Origin: an uncultured Chlorobiaceae bacterium
GTDB taxonomy: Bacteria > Bacteroidota > Chlorobiia > Chlorobiales > Chlorobiaceae
Length of the DNA stretch: 64,000 nt
Direction of reading: 5' to 3'
Assembly: GCA_903994455.1 (NCBI GenBank)
Contig: CAJEXI010000001.1
Span: 1 to 64,000 of the forward strand
Shown here: piece after piece, positions 45,953 through 56,019 of the stretch
Numbering within the stretch: the first letter of the stretch is position 1
Layout of the letters: every line of letters begins with the position of its first letter
Program-made: the position numbers and the translations under genes
The notes under the pieces: generated by a model
Seen by the model: the letters and a program-made list of their open reading frames with translations, nothing else
What the model was told of the DNA's origin: nothing
Databases searched by the model: none

Positions 45953-46969
45953 TTAATGTGAGGCAACTCCTGCCTCATGCTCGTCATGTCCCTCATGGGC
46001 AGAAGCAAGACCTATAAACAGTGCAGAGAGCATCGTAAAGATAAATGCCTGAAGAAACGCGACAAAGAGTTCCAGCAGATAGATAAATATTGAGAATGGA
46101 ACCGACATGACGACAGCAACGATATAGCTTTTCAGAATAAAGCTGATAAAGATAAGACTGAGAATCACAATGTGACCCGCCGTCATATTGGCAAACAACC
46201 GTATTGTCAAGGCAACCGGTTTGGTAAACAATCCGATAAATTCAATCGGAATCATAATAATCCAGAGCGCCGGATGAGTTCCACCCGTAAGATGGGCAAG
46301 GTATCCCTTGAGGCCATGAGCCTGCAGGGCCGCCATCTGTGTCAGAAAAAAAGTGAAGGTGGCAAGTGTCAGCGTGACATTGATATTGCCCGTGGCGGTC
46401 GCACCGTAGGGAACAAGCCCCAGAAGGTTGCAGAGCAAAATAAAAAAGAAAACCGTCAGAAGGTAGGTGAGATACTTTTCATATCCCTTCCCGATATTGG
46501 CTTTGGCCACATCAGTGCGGATAAACTCCACCAGCGCCTCCATGGCATTGACCAGCCCCGTGGGAGCCTGACGGGCACTCATCTTTTTGTACTTGCCACC
46601 GACTATGGAAAAAATTCCCACAAGAATTGCTGATACCACCCAGAGCATCACCACATGTTTGGTAATGGAAATATCATATCCTCCCACCTTTATTTCGGGA
46701 AGCTCCACGCTGCCAAAAGGGGGAAACGCAAATACCCTGTTATTAAGAATATGATGCATGATCACATCACCTGCCTTTTCCTCTTCATGAGCCTCCTTGG
46801 CACCGGATGCAGCCTCAACCGCAGGCGCTGCGGCCACCTCACTTCGGGGAACACTCGGCAACTGCCCGGGAGAAGCCGCCGCTACTCCATAACCATTGAG
46901 CAGGAGAGGTACAAGAACAGCAAAAACCTTGAGCAGAGCCTTCGGCTGGAGAACATTTATCCGTTTCAT
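45953..46969 (-). CDS. atpB: F1F0 ATP synthase a subunit
   Basis: The 338-residue protein is longer than most a subunits (about 250-270). The first ~75 residues include a signal-like helix ([19 protein letters not shown]) and an Ala/Glu-rich linker. The core holds the essential Arg in [18 protein letters not shown] and the later helices. It forms the ion channel against the c ring. The start codon overlaps the stop of the upstream AtpI-like gene (ATGA), so they are coupled. The C-terminus is His/Glu-rich ([10 protein letters not shown]), which is unusual. Confidence 0.93.
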   Translation of the reverse strand: MKRINVLQPKALLKVFAVLVPLLLNGYGVAAASPGQLPSVPRSEVAAAPAVEAASGAKEAHEEEKAGDVIMHHILNNRVFAFPPFGSVELPEIKVGGYDISITKHVVMLWVVSAILVGIFSIVGGKYKKMSARQAPTGLVNAMEALVEFIRTDVAKANIGKGYEKYLTYLLTVFFFILLCNLLGLVPYGATATGNINVTLTLATFTFFLTQMAALQAHGLKGYLAHLTGGTHPALWIIMIPIEFIGLFTKPVALTIRLFANMTAGHIVILSLIFISFILKSYIVAVVMSVPFSIFIYLLELFVAFLQAFIFTMLSALFIGLASAHEGHDEHEAGVASH

Positions 46970-47355
46970 GCAGTATTCTTTTTCTGTTTGTTTTTCTTTT
47001 GATACCCTAGAATTTCAACAATCACATAGATACAGTAAAAAGCAAAAAATGAGAACACAAAATCATTGACAACTGGCACAAGATGCCTGACAAGAACCAC
47101 TGCAATAAGCACCATCATCAAAAGCAGTCGTACCATCAGTCCGCCGAACACAACCTTGGTGAAGACGGCTGACTCCTTGTCAAGAGCATACTCAAAGAGC
47201 AGATACCCTGCAGCAGTATTGGTAACAACCATTATCCATGCAAGAAACACTGAATAACGATGGGCGCTGCCGGGATCAAGAGCAAAAAAAATTATTCCCC
47301 ATAAAATGATTGACAAGATACATAACTTAATAAAAAATTCAAACAAAGGCTTCAT
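46966..47355 (-). CDS. AtpI-like membrane protein of the atp operon
   Basis: The 129-residue protein starts at ATG 47355 ([14 protein letters not shown]); a TTG at 47382 is in frame upstream. Four predicted helices and a basic C-terminus ([12 protein letters not shown]). Position between atpZ and atpB and size fit an AtpI-type protein, which helps assemble the c ring, although sequence similarity to AtpI is weak by eye. It overlaps atpB by 4 bp. It lies 50 bp after atpZ. Confidence 0.65.
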   Translation of the reverse strand: MKPLFEFFIKLCILSIILWGIIFFALDPGSAHRYSVFLAWIMVVTNTAAGYLLFEYALDKESAVFTKVVFGGLMVRLLLMMVLIAVVLVRHLVPVVNDFVFSFFAFYCIYVIVEILGYQKKNKQKKNTA

Positions 47356-47405
47356 GAGAACTTTTTCTTTCTTGATGATCAAATATTTAAATCCACCGCT
47401 AGGCC

Positions 47406-47651
47406 CTATTTTTTATGGTTTGCCTTGCGGACGACCTTCATGAGTACCAGCGCCATGCCCAACATCCCAAGCGCCACACCTGCCAGCAGCAGAAGCGGTG
47501 AGGTACCAAACTTGCCATCTGCCCATGAACCCGCCAACACAAACAAAGCGAAGCTCACCGCAATCTGCAGACCAATGCCCATGTAATCGGAAAGTGCCCG
47601 AACCGAACGCCCGAACTGCTCCGGAAACCTCTCTTCATCAGGCTTTGTCAT
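47406..47651 (-). CDS. AtpZ/AtpI-family protein
   Basis: The 81-residue protein starts at ATG 47651 (MTKPDEERFPEQFG) with aagga about 9 bp upstream; the longer frame to 47717 would add a hydrophobic lead of no known function. Two helices (GLQIAVSFALFVLAGSWADG and LLLLAGVALGMLGMALVLMK) around the family's SWADGKFG turn. AtpZ and AtpI are associated with ATP synthase and were linked to Mg2+ supply or c-ring assembly. It is the first gene of the atp operon; the divergent pgeF gene is about 260 bp away. Confidence 0.75.
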   Translation of the reverse strand: MTKPDEERFPEQFGRSVRALSDYMGIGLQIAVSFALFVLAGSWADGKFGTSPLLLLAGVALGMLGMALVLMKVVRKANHKK

Positions 47652-47911
47652 CAATGAGCATCCTTGTTTATTTTCATCCCCGCAAGAACCATCGGCAAAA
47701 AAAAAGAAAATAACCACAGTCGCCGGGACTACCTTGTCGCGTGCCCAAAGATAATACTACTTCCTGTAATAATGAATCCATTTACAGGAAATTCTCCCAT
47801 CAATGGGTAACAACACTGAAAAAAATCATATTATTTCTTTCCAGCGATCATCAGGGATAAATCCAGAATCCATTGGACACGAAAAAAAACGAAAATTTCA
47901 GCCCGCCCAGC

Positions 47912-48673
47912 ATGATGCCGCACTATATGGTGCCCGGCTGCTTTCGCCCACACCCGGGGCTCGTCGCGCTGCAGAGCACCAGAAATGGAGGGGTAAGCAA
48001 CGGTGACTATTGCTCACTGAACCTCGGAAACAATACTGGTGACAGAATGGAATTGGTGGACGAAAACACCAGACGACTCTGTGCTGCGGCAGGCATTCCT
48101 CCCGAACAATTGGTACGCTCTGATCAGGTTCACGGCACAGAAATACTTTTTGCAGAAAAGCCGGGACGATACCGCGGTTATGACTCTCTTGTGACCGACA
48201 AAAAGAATCTCTACCTATGCATCTTTACGGCAGACTGCTATCCCGTGCTGATCTATGACCCCCTGCATAACGCTTCAGGCGCAATTCATGCGGGTTGGAA
48301 AGGGAGTGCCGGGCAGATTGTGGTAAAAACCCTTGCCGCCATGACACGCCGCTTTCAATCAATCCCGGCAGAGTGCCTTGCCTTTATAGGAACAGGAATT
48401 TCGGCCAATGCTTATGAGGTTGACAAGGAGGTTGCACAACAGTTCCCGCCTGAAGCCAGCAAGCGTTCTTTGTGCTCGCCTGATGAAGAAAAATACCTGC
48501 TGGATCTGGATATGGTCAACTACCGACAACTGCTGGCATCAGGAATACCAGCATCGAATATTGAGCGATCGCCGTTCTGCACATACGGCGACCAGGAGCT
48601 TTTCTATTCCTACCGGCGCGATCAGGGAAAAACCGGCCGCATGGTTTCCCTGATCGGAGTCGCTCCCCGCTGA
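47912..48673 (+). CDS. pgeF: PgeF/YfiH multicopper-polyphenol-oxidase-family protein
   Basis: 253 residues from ATG 47912 (MMPHYMVPGCFRP); a TTG at 47873 gives 13 more residues, but neither start has a clear ribosome site. It has the family features STRNGGVSNGDYCSLNLG, DQVHGTEI (metal-site His), TADCYPVLIYDP (Cys) and HAGWKGSAGQIV. Members were called polyphenol oxidases (YfiH/laccase domain); some hydrolyse purine nucleosides or correct amino acid errors in peptidoglycan precursors. The last role would fit its place beside cell wall genes, but it is on the other strand. It ends 6 bp from the convergent CoA-transferase gene. Confidence 0.85.
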   Translation: MMPHYMVPGCFRPHPGLVALQSTRNGGVSNGDYCSLNLGNNTGDRMELVDENTRRLCAAAGIPPEQLVRSDQVHGTEILFAEKPGRYRGYDSLVTDKKNLYLCIFTADCYPVLIYDPLHNASGAIHAGWKGSAGQIVVKTLAAMTRRFQSIPAECLAFIGTGISANAYEVDKEVAQQFPPEASKRSLCSPDEEKYLLDLDMVNYRQLLASGIPASNIERSPFCTYGDQELFYSYRRDQGKTGRMVSLIGVAPR

Positions 48674-48679
48674 GACTGG

Positions 48680-49972
48680 CTACATAAAGCTCTTGCCGTA
48701 AGAGCCGTAGAGTGCATGAGCCTGACGGGATATTTCTTCACTGAAATCGGGATGCGCTATACTTGCAAGGGCTTCGGCTCTCTGTCTGAGATTTTTACCA
48801 TGCAAATTAACAATACCAAACTCGGTAACCACGTATTGCACATGAGCCCTGGTAGTGACAACACCAGCCCCCGGCTTAAGCTGCGGAACAATCCTCGACA
48901 AGCCGTTTTTCGTGGTTGATGGCAACGCAATAATCGGCTTTCCGCCCTTTGAAAGAGCAGCTCCCCTTATAAAATCCATCTGGCCGCCAACACCGGAAAA
49001 ATATTTTTGCCCGATGGAGTCAGCACAGACCTGACCCGACATATCGATTTCAAGAGCGCTGTTAATCGCCGTTACCCGTGGATTTTTTCTGATTTCCCGG
49101 GTATCGTTGACATAATCGGAAGGAAGCATTTCAACGAGTGGATTATCGTCAACAAAATCATAGAGCCGCCTGGTTCCAACAAGAAAGCTTGCCACAATAA
49201 TCTCCCGATGACTCCGCTTTTTGCTTCCGTTGATGACCCCTTTCTCCACCAGCTCAACCACACCGTCAGAAAACATTTCAGAATGGATACCCAGATCCCG
49301 GTGGCCGGAAAGCGCCGCAAGGGTTGCATCTGGAATTGCGCCTATACCCAACTGCAGCGTGGCACCATCCTCAACAATGGAGGCAATATGACGGCCTATG
49401 CGAACCTCAATATCACTCAGGACGTGAAGAGGGGTTTCAGGCAGGGGATCGTTCACCTCAACCATGGCATGAATCTTGCTGGTATGAAGCATTCCTTCCC
49501 CATGAGTACGGGGCATGTTCGGATTAATCTGGGCTATAACCACCTTCGCCGCATGCACTGCCGCCAGGGTTGCATCGACCGACACACCGAGAGAACAGTA
49601 GCCGTGGCGATCAGGAGGGGAGACATGGACCAGCGCCACATCAAGCGGCAGAATCCCGTTATAAAAAAGCGACGGAACATCGCTGAGAAACACCGGAATG
49701 GCATCTCCATCACCGGCCTGAACAGACTTGCGAACATTTTTACCGACAAACAAAGCATTCAATCTGAAGCTCTCGCGATATTCCGGTCTGGCATAAGGTG
49801 CGTCTCCTTCCGTGTGAAGACTCACAATTTCAACATTCTTTAACTGGTCGGCCCGGCCAACCATGGCTTCAATCAACCGTTGCGGCGTTGCGGCCGCCGT
49901 ATGCAAAAATACCCTGTCTCCCGACTTGATTCTTGCTACCGCATCTTCTGCGGAAAGCGTCTTGTAATGCAT
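48680..49972 (-). CDS. Acetyl-CoA hydrolase/transferase family (4-hydroxybutyrate CoA-transferase-like)
   Basis: The 430-residue protein has the catalytic glutamate in LGIHSEMFSDGVVELV and the glycine-rich GVGGQMDFIRGA that binds CoA. The N-terminal part has VFLHTAAATPQRL. Family members move CoA between acetate and short-chain acids such as 4-hydroxybutyrate, propionate or succinate; the substrate cannot be told here. It starts 9 bp after ftsZ on the same strand, so it may be transcribed at the end of the dcw cluster. I know no functional link between the two. Confidence 0.88.
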   Translation of the reverse strand: MHYKTLSAEDAVARIKSGDRVFLHTAAATPQRLIEAMVGRADQLKNVEIVSLHTEGDAPYARPEYRESFRLNALFVGKNVRKSVQAGDGDAIPVFLSDVPSLFYNGILPLDVALVHVSPPDRHGYCSLGVSVDATLAAVHAAKVVIAQINPNMPRTHGEGMLHTSKIHAMVEVNDPLPETPLHVLSDIEVRIGRHIASIVEDGATLQLGIGAIPDATLAALSGHRDLGIHSEMFSDGVVELVEKGVINGSKKRSHREIIVASFLVGTRRLYDFVDDNPLVEMLPSDYVNDTREIRKNPRVTAINSALEIDMSGQVCADSIGQKYFSGVGGQMDFIRGAALSKGGKPIIALPSTTKNGLSRIVPQLKPGAGVVTTRAHVQYVVTEFGIVNLHGKNLRQRAEALASIAHPDFSEEISRQAHALYGSYGKSFM

Positions 49973-49981
49973 AAAACTTTT

Positions 49982-51274
49982 TTAAGTGTTGTTATGTTTC
50001 CGGCGCAAATATGCCGGTGTATCTGATAAACCTTTCTGAATTTTGTCTTCATGCTCTCCTCTCTCTCCTGCCAGCGAAGGATTGCGATCAATATCCTGAC
50101 CAGGATTTTTCCTCAGACCAACCTCATGTGGATCATGGATTGATAACTGTCTCCTGATATAGGCAGGGATCCGCAAATCCTCCTCCTTCCGTTCAGGGGC
50201 AAGGGAGACTGACTGGCGAACAGATGCATGAATCTGCCCTGGCCTCATGCCAGTGACCTGTGCAACAGGATGGCGGACTGCAGGAGTCGTTCCATCGTCA
50301 CGATCCTTCCTCTTGAAACCAGTCACAATAACGGTCACCCTGATCTCTCCTGAAACCTGAGGCTCGTCAACATAACCGTTGATAATCTTGGCATCACTGC
50401 CGACCTGCTCTTCGATATAGTTCATGGCATCCGACATATCCCTCATGGTGACCTCGCCGGTAATGTTAACCAGCACCCCTTTGGCACCCTTTATCGACAC
50501 ACCTTCAAGAAGGGGACTGTTAATGGCATCCGAAGATGCCTTCATTGCCCTGCGTTCACCTGCCGCTGCGGCAGAACCCATAACGGCATCACCGGCTCCC
50601 GACATGATGCTTCGCACATCGGCAAAGTCAACATTAACATGCCCATGACGGGTAATAATGTCGGCGATGCCTTTTGCTGCCCGATAGAGAACATCGTTGG
50701 CCATATTGAACGCTTCAGTGGCGCTGACACCCTCTTCAGCAATACTCAGAATCTTTTCGTTTTCGACAAGAATGAGGGTGTCGATATATTTTCTGAGCTC
50801 AGCAATACCACCATCGGCAATTTTCGACTTGACCTGGCCTTCAAAGTTAAACGGCCTGGTCACCACTCCAATGGTAAGAATACCCATATTTCTTGCAATA
50901 GAGGCAATCACCGGCGCCGCTCCCGTACCAGTGCCTTTGCCCATACCCGCAGCAATAAAAACAAGATCCGCCCCTCGAAGCTGAGCTGCAATAATATCCT
51001 TGTCATCTTCAGCCGCCTGACGACCTTTTGCGGGATCCGCTCCGGCACCCAGGCCACTCGTTGCCTTCTTGCCGATCTGCACCCTCAGTGGTGCCTTCGA
51101 GTTCAGAAGCGCCTGACGATCCGTATTAAAAACGATATATTCAACGCCGCTTATTTTCCGGTCAATCATATTGTTAACCGCATTGCCGCCGCACCCGCCG
51201 ACGCCAACAATCTTTATGGTAACCCCTTTGCCCTGGTCGCTGTCAAACAGGCCCGGGTCCAACTCAAATGCCAT
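49982..51274 (-). CDS. ftsZ: Cell division protein FtsZ
   Basis: The 430-residue tubulin-like GTPase has the N-terminal [13 protein letters not shown] and the T4 signature [13 protein letters not shown], where Lys113 replaces the usual Gly. A T7-loop region with [17 protein letters not shown] and the C-terminal peptide DTPAYLRRK, which binds FtsA and others, follow. A flexible linker of about 80 residues lies before that peptide. It assembles the Z ring at mid-cell. It lies 42 bp after ftsA and 9 bp before the CoA-transferase gene. Confidence 0.97.
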   Translation of the reverse strand: MAFELDPGLFDSDQGKGVTIKIVGVGGCGGNAVNNMIDRKISGVEYIVFNTDRQALLNSKAPLRVQIGKKATSGLGAGADPAKGRQAAEDDKDIIAAQLRGADLVFIAAGMGKGTGTGAAPVIASIARNMGILTIGVVTRPFNFEGQVKSKIADGGIAELRKYIDTLILVENEKILSIAEEGVSATEAFNMANDVLYRAAKGIADIITRHGHVNVDFADVRSIMSGAGDAVMGSAAAAGERRAMKASSDAINSPLLEGVSIKGAKGVLVNITGEVTMRDMSDAMNYIEEQVGSDAKIINGYVDEPQVSGEIRVTVIVTGFKRKDRDDGTTPAVRHPVAQVTGMRPGQIHASVRQSVSLAPERKEEDLRIPAYIRRQLSIHDPHEVGLRKNPGQDIDRNPSLAGERGEHEDKIQKGLSDTPAYLRRKHNNT

Positions 51275-51316
51275 TGCTCATTTCTCCACTTTAAAACGCT
51301 CTTGTTTGCTCGATCA

Positions 51317-52621
51317 TCACAGATTATCCCAAAATTTCTTCATCCGATCAACAATTTTTTTCCCCGCAGGACTTTGCTCCTGCACCACAGGCTCTTCCTG
51401 GATGCCCTCAGGCACCACCGTTGGCAGAACCTCTGCGGTCGAAGCAAAACTGTGGTTGACTGAGAGGTTATTTTGAAATGCATGGGCAACAAGACCCATC
51501 ACGGTTGCATACATAGGATTGTTGACAGAACCCTTGATCCCGCCGGAGACCCCTTCCGGATAGCCGATACGAATATCAAGGCCAAGAACATCCCGTGCCA
51601 GCTCTTCGGCTCCCGGCAAAAGCGAACCGCCTCCCGTTATAATTGCGCCTGCATTAAGATACTCATAATAGCCTGAGCGCTTGACCGAGTCACGCACCAG
51701 TTCCAGAATCTCCATCATTCTGGCCTCGATAATCATCGTCAGGGAACTCTTTGGAACGGATTTTTGCGGACGCCCCTCAATACCTTCAATAAGCAGCTCC
51801 TCATCTTCACCACTGAGCTTGCCATAAGCACAACCATGCTTTATTTTCAGATCCTCGGCAACCTCGTAAAGCGCCTTCACCCCATGGGCAATATCATGGG
51901 TAACATCATTGGCCGCAACCTTGATGACCTCTGAATAACGGATCGCTCCATCAATATAGATAGCGACCTCGGTCGTTCCCCCGCCGATGTCAATAACAAC
52001 GACACCGCTTTTTTTCTCACGCTCTTTCATAACAGCCATGCCGGAAGCAACAGGTTCAAAGGTAACGGCGCTGATTTCCAGTCCGGCCTTCTCGACACAC
52101 TGCCTGATATTGCGAATCTTGGTTCTCAGGCCAACAACAATATAGGCGCTGCCTCTCATGGTGGTTCCCGCCATACCTATCGGATCAAGAAGTCCATCCT
52201 GATCGTCAACAATGAATTCCTGGGGAATAACGTGAATAATTTCATGATCGATATCCAGATACCGGATATTCGTCTTGGCCTTTTCCAGAAACCGCTTCAC
52301 ATCAGACTCATTGACAATCCCGGTCTGATTGATGCTGATTTCGGAATTACTGTGAATACAATGGACATGCGCACCGGAAATCCCGACGTTGACACCATGG
52401 ATACGGATAGAGGACTCCCGCTCAGCATCCGCAACAGCCGCACGAATAGAGGCGACCGTCTTGTTAATATTCACCACTGTTGCCCGTTGAAGACCATCGG
52501 AATTAGAACGTCCTTTCCCAAGCACGTTAAGTTTTCCTATTTCATCTTTTTCAGCAACAACAACACACACCTTGGTTGTTCCGATATCAAGACCTACTGC
52601 AATATTGCTTTTCAGCATCAT
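51317..52621 (-). CDS. ftsA: Cell division protein FtsA
   Basis: The 434-residue actin-like ATPase has an opening VGLDIGTTKVCVVVAE (phosphate 1), the connecting phosphate 2 VVVIDIGGGTTEVAIY and the adenosine motif AIITGGGSLLPGAEEL. It ends RMKKFWDNL, a short amphipathic helix suited to membrane binding. FtsA ties FtsZ filaments to the membrane and recruits later division proteins. It follows ftsQ by 19 bp in the same direction and precedes ftsZ, the standard order. Confidence 0.96.
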   Translation of the reverse strand: MMLKSNIAVGLDIGTTKVCVVVAEKDEIGKLNVLGKGRSNSDGLQRATVVNINKTVASIRAAVADAERESSIRIHGVNVGISGAHVHCIHSNSEISINQTGIVNESDVKRFLEKAKTNIRYLDIDHEIIHVIPQEFIVDDQDGLLDPIGMAGTTMRGSAYIVVGLRTKIRNIRQCVEKAGLEISAVTFEPVASGMAVMKEREKKSGVVVIDIGGGTTEVAIYIDGAIRYSEVIKVAANDVTHDIAHGVKALYEVAEDLKIKHGCAYGKLSGEDEELLIEGIEGRPQKSVPKSSLTMIIEARMMEILELVRDSVKRSGYYEYLNAGAIITGGGSLLPGAEELARDVLGLDIRIGYPEGVSGGIKGSVNNPMYATVMGLVAHAFQNNLSVNHSFASTAEVLPTVVPEGIQEEPVVQEQSPAGKKIVDRMKKFWDNL

Positions 52622-52640
52622 TCTATACTGGCATAATTTT

Positions 52641-53504
52641 TCATGGAGAAATATCCTGTGGCACCGGCGGAGCTACAAGATCTGTAGTAAAAATCCTGTC
52701 CCTGAACCTCAGATCCACCGTGTCATAACACCCAAAACCTTTTTTTGAAATGACCTTTTGCCAGAATATCTCAAATTTTTTCAACTTTTCCTTGAAGTTA
52801 CCATCATTGCCTACAATAAAACGGGTAGGAGCCTGAACGGCAATGTACCACGTCATATTGTTGCCTGCAAGATGAAGTTCCCGGATAAGGATGCATGCAT
52901 ACTCTGTCTCCGAAAGAGCCTCAAGAAAGTGCAGGATCAAGGCAACCTCACGCCTGTCAAGTTGCTGCAAGCCATTGCTGGCCGATTTCAGACGACCTGT
53001 TCCGGCAATTTCAAGCAAGTTCGGGAACCGCTCTGCAATCACTGGCTTCCACGGAAGAAGAAATCCTTCACGATCAATAACCGTCACACGTCCGTCAATA
53101 ACGGTTAAGGCAATCGGTTCGCGCTCTATAACCCTGACGCGTACTATCCCGTTCAGCTCCTTGCTGACCACAGCGTCTCTGAGATAGGGAAGAACCATAA
53201 TCGTCTGTTTCAACTCTTCGGCATCAAGTTCCTGCAGGTTGCTGCCTTTATAACCCGTGAGACGTGATAAAAGCTCCCTGTTCGTCATAATTGAGACACC
53301 ATCAACAACAAAATCCCTGACCACAACCTCTTTTTTCCAGTACGAAGCAACAGAGACTAACCCCGCAAGAACGGCAAGCACCATCAGCAAAATAAGTAAC
53401 GGCATGAACCAGTGGCCCGCCACAGATGGTGGGGCAACATCGCTCCGGAGTTCCTCCCCATCCGGCAGTGCGCCAGGATATTCATGGCGTTCGGAGTCAG
53501 ACAT
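52641..53504 (-). CDS. ftsQ: Cell division protein FtsQ
   Basis: 287 residues from ATG 53504 ([17 protein letters not shown]). The longer open frame to 53927 only reads through murC in another frame and is not part of the gene. A cytoplasmic Asp/Glu-rich tail (1-34), one membrane helix ([20 protein letters not shown]), a POTRA domain with [18 protein letters not shown], and the FtsQ beta domain with LYPLR-like [12 protein letters not shown] follow. It connects division proteins in the envelope. The start overlaps the murC stop by 8 bp. Confidence 0.9.
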   Translation of the reverse strand: MSDSERHEYPGALPDGEELRSDVAPPSVAGHWFMPLLILLMVLAVLAGLVSVASYWKKEVVVRDFVVDGVSIMTNRELLSRLTGYKGSNLQELDAEELKQTIMVLPYLRDAVVSKELNGIVRVRVIEREPIALTVIDGRVTVIDREGFLLPWKPVIAERFPNLLEIAGTGRLKSASNGLQQLDRREVALILHFLEALSETEYACILIRELHLAGNNMTWYIAVQAPTRFIVGNDGNFKEKLKKFEIFWQKVISKKGFGCYDTVDLRFRDRIFTTDLVAPPVPQDISP

Positions 53505-54906
53505 CACTGATTGAGACGGACTGCCTACAGAATTCGGCAACTCTCGAAGCAAGATGAGTAATATCACCGGCACCCATGAAAAGAAGCATGTTTCCGTCGA
53601 CTGAATACTCTTTGAGAGCCGCAAAAAGAAGATCCATATTTGCAATAAACTCAACTTGCCTGCAGCCAGCCTTTCGGACAGCAGCAGCAACCAATTCCCC
53701 ATTGACACCCGGATAGTCCACAGCCTTTTCACGGGCAGGATAGACATCAGCAACATAAACAACATCAGCCCGTGAAAGCGCCCAGCCATACTCGTCAGCA
53801 AACTCCCTGGTGCGGGAAAAGAGGTGCGGCTGAAAAACCGCCACGACCCGGGAATCAAGCCATCCTGTTTTGGCCGCCTTGACGGTAGCCTTGACTTCCG
53901 AAGGGTGGTGGGCGTAATCGTCCACAACCATCAGCCCCGCACGATTATCGAACTTCACCTGAAACCTTCTTCTCATGCCACTGTACCGGCCAAGCCCCGC
54001 AATCAGTCGTTCGGGCATTATCCCCAGTTCAAGACCCGCCGAAAACGCGGCCAGTGCATTGAGCACATTGTGTCGGCCCGGCACCTTGATGCAAACATCG
54101 GGGTACTCCTGATCGTAAGCCTGAATCGTAAAGGTGGTATGACTTTTTTCAAAAACCAGGTCTGAGGCCATCACATTGGCAGGCTCCTCAATACCGAACG
54201 TGGTATAGAGTCGATTGAGAGATGGAATAATTTTCCTGATTTCCGGCCAGTCAACACAGCAGATCACCCGTCCGTAAAACGGCACCTTGTTGGCAAAGGC
54301 AATGAATGCCTGTTTCAGCTCCTCAAGGGTGCCATAGGTGTCCATGTGCTCAGACTCAAGACTGTTGACGATGGCAATGGTCGGGGTAAGCTTCAAAAAA
54401 GCACGATCATACTCATCAGCCTCAATCACCATAAATTTTCCCTCACCAACCACCGTGCTCCCTTTCAGATAGTCTGATATCCCGCCAATCATGACGGTCG
54501 GTGATTCCCCTGATTCGATAAGCATGGTGGCAATCATGGCTGTCGTCGTGGTCTTTCCATGGGTGCCGGAAATACAGATCCCATATTTATAGCGCATCAG
54601 CTCGCCAAGCATCTCGTCTCGCTTGATGACCGGAATGCCTGCCTTTTCGGCTGCAATAATCTCAATGTTTTCTTCATGCCTGACTGCTGAAGAGTAGACA
54701 ACAACATCACTCGAAGCCACCTGCTCAGCCCGATGCCCCCGATAAATTGTTGCCCCATGCTCGGCAAGTTTATCGGTCACCTCGCCTGTTGACAGGTCAG
54801 AACCGGTCACCCCGAACCCCGACTTCAGGAGCAGTTCCGCAATGGCACTCATCCCCGCACCCCCTATGCCGACAATATGAACGCTCCTTGTTTTTCCCAA
54901 TTCCAT
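53497..54906 (-). CDS. murC: UDP-N-acetylmuramate--L-alanine ligase
   Basis: The 469-residue Mur ligase has an N-terminal Rossmann [17 protein letters not shown], the ATP site [12 protein letters not shown] and the C-terminal domain with [13 protein letters not shown]. It adds L-alanine to UDP-MurNAc, the first amino acid of the stem peptide. It overlaps ftsQ by 8 bp and follows murG by 15 bp. Length normal. Confidence 0.97.
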   Translation of the reverse strand: MELGKTRSVHIVGIGGAGMSAIAELLLKSGFGVTGSDLSTGEVTDKLAEHGATIYRGHRAEQVASSDVVVYSSAVRHEENIEIIAAEKAGIPVIKRDEMLGELMRYKYGICISGTHGKTTTTAMIATMLIESGESPTVMIGGISDYLKGSTVVGEGKFMVIEADEYDRAFLKLTPTIAIVNSLESEHMDTYGTLEELKQAFIAFANKVPFYGRVICCVDWPEIRKIIPSLNRLYTTFGIEEPANVMASDLVFEKSHTTFTIQAYDQEYPDVCIKVPGRHNVLNALAAFSAGLELGIMPERLIAGLGRYSGMRRRFQVKFDNRAGLMVVDDYAHHPSEVKATVKAAKTGWLDSRVVAVFQPHLFSRTREFADEYGWALSRADVVYVADVYPAREKAVDYPGVNGELVAAAVRKAGCRQVEFIANMDLLFAALKEYSVDGNMLLFMGAGDITHLASRVAEFCRQSVSISDV

Positions 54907-54921
54907 GATGAATCCTCTCCG

Positions 54922-56019
54922 TTAATGTTTTTCTGCAAGGCTGATGATTCGCCGGGCAAGCTGACGGGGTGCATCGGGATGAGCCAGTTTTCGTGATGCC
55001 ACGCCCATTTTTTTCAGCCGTTCAGCATTGTGCAGCAACTCAAGAATGGTGGCTGACGAAACCTCCTCTCCGAGACGATCATCGTCAACCACGATGGCGG
55101 CCCCGTTGTCCACAAGCGCCCGTGCGTTATGGCGCTGATGGTCACCCGTGGCATAGGGATAGGGGACGAGAACCGAAGGCTTGCCAAGATTGGTCAGTTC
55201 GGCAAGCGATGAGGCACCTGCCCGGCAAAGAACAAGATCGGCTGCACTGTATGCGGCACCCATATCTTCAATGTATGGCGCAATCCAGAGATACGGGGAG
55301 GGCCGCACAAGCCCCTTGAGACGTTCAAAATCGAGCGATCCAGTCTGCCAGACAAGATTTGCCGAGGTGGTAAGCTCACCAAGCCGCAAAAGCACGGCGT
55401 TGTTGATCGAACGCGCTCCCCGGCTTCCTCCAAAAACAAGAAGCGTAGGACGCGCTTCGTGCAAACCAAAACGGTGCCTTGCAAGCGAAGCCTCCAGCAG
55501 CTCAAAAGAGCGGGCAGGATTGCCTGAAACAATGATTCTCTGCGTTTTTGGCAGAAACCTGCGAGCCTCCTCAAAAGAGAGATGCACCTCACTGGCAAGC
55601 GCGGCAAGCAGTTTTGTGGTTACTCCGGGAAAAGCATTCTGTTCCTGAATGAGTGTTTTTTTCCCCATGAGCTGCGCCGCAAAAAGAAGAGGCGCACTGA
55701 CAAATCCACCGGTACCAACCACAACATCGGGCATCTCCCGCCAAACAAGAGAGACTGCACGGCCCAGCGCCCCGGTAAAATCAGCAAGCACACCAATATT
55801 CTCCAGGAGATTGAAGAGAGAACCCCCTCTTTTCAAACCCCTGACCGGAATAAGGTGCAGCCGAAAGCCAAGCCTTGGCACTTCTGTAGCCTCAATACCG
55901 CCGGTCGTGCCGGCAAATGAAATTTCGACATCGGGGATCAGCTTCATGAGCTCTCCTGCCATGGCAACCGCCGGATATAAATGGCCGCCCGTTCCCCCGC
56001 CTGCAAAAAGAACTTTCAC
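54922..56019 (-). CDS. murG: UDP-GlcNAc transferase MurG (lipid II synthase)
   Basis: The 365-residue GT-B glycosyltransferase has the glycine loop [17 protein letters not shown] and, in the C-terminal half, a donor site [17 protein letters not shown]. It adds GlcNAc to lipid I on the inner face of the membrane to make lipid II. The start overlaps the ftsW stop by 4 bp (ATGA). Length normal. Confidence 0.96.
   Translation of the reverse strand: MKVLFAGGGTGGHLYPAVAMAGELMKLIPDVEISFAGTTGGIEATEVPRLGFRLHLIPVRGLKRGGSLFNLLENIGVLADFTGALGRAVSLVWREMPDVVVGTGGFVSAPLLFAAQLMGKKTLIQEQNAFPGVTTKLLAALASEVHLSFEEARRFLPKTQRIIVSGNPARSFELLEASLARHRFGLHEARPTLLVFGGSRGARSINNAVLLRLGELTTSANLVWQTGSLDFERLKGLVRPSPYLWIAPYIEDMGAAYSAADLVLCRAGASSLAELTNLGKPSVLVPYPYATGDHQRHNARALVDNGAAIVVDDDRLGEEVSSATILELLHNAERLKKMGVASRKLAHPDAPRQLARRIISLAEKH

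Noticed and set aside
49007..49843. 278-codon plus-strand frame opposite the CoA-transferase
   Set aside because: Antisense shadow; the protein is His/Arg/Asn-rich with no domain sense.
50639..51463. 274-codon plus-strand frame opposite ftsZ and ftsA
   Set aside because: It crosses two well-supported genes on the other strand and has no motif.
53505..53927. N-terminal extension of the ftsQ frame
   Set aside because: The extra 141 codons read through murC in another frame; the real start at 53504 overlaps the murC stop.
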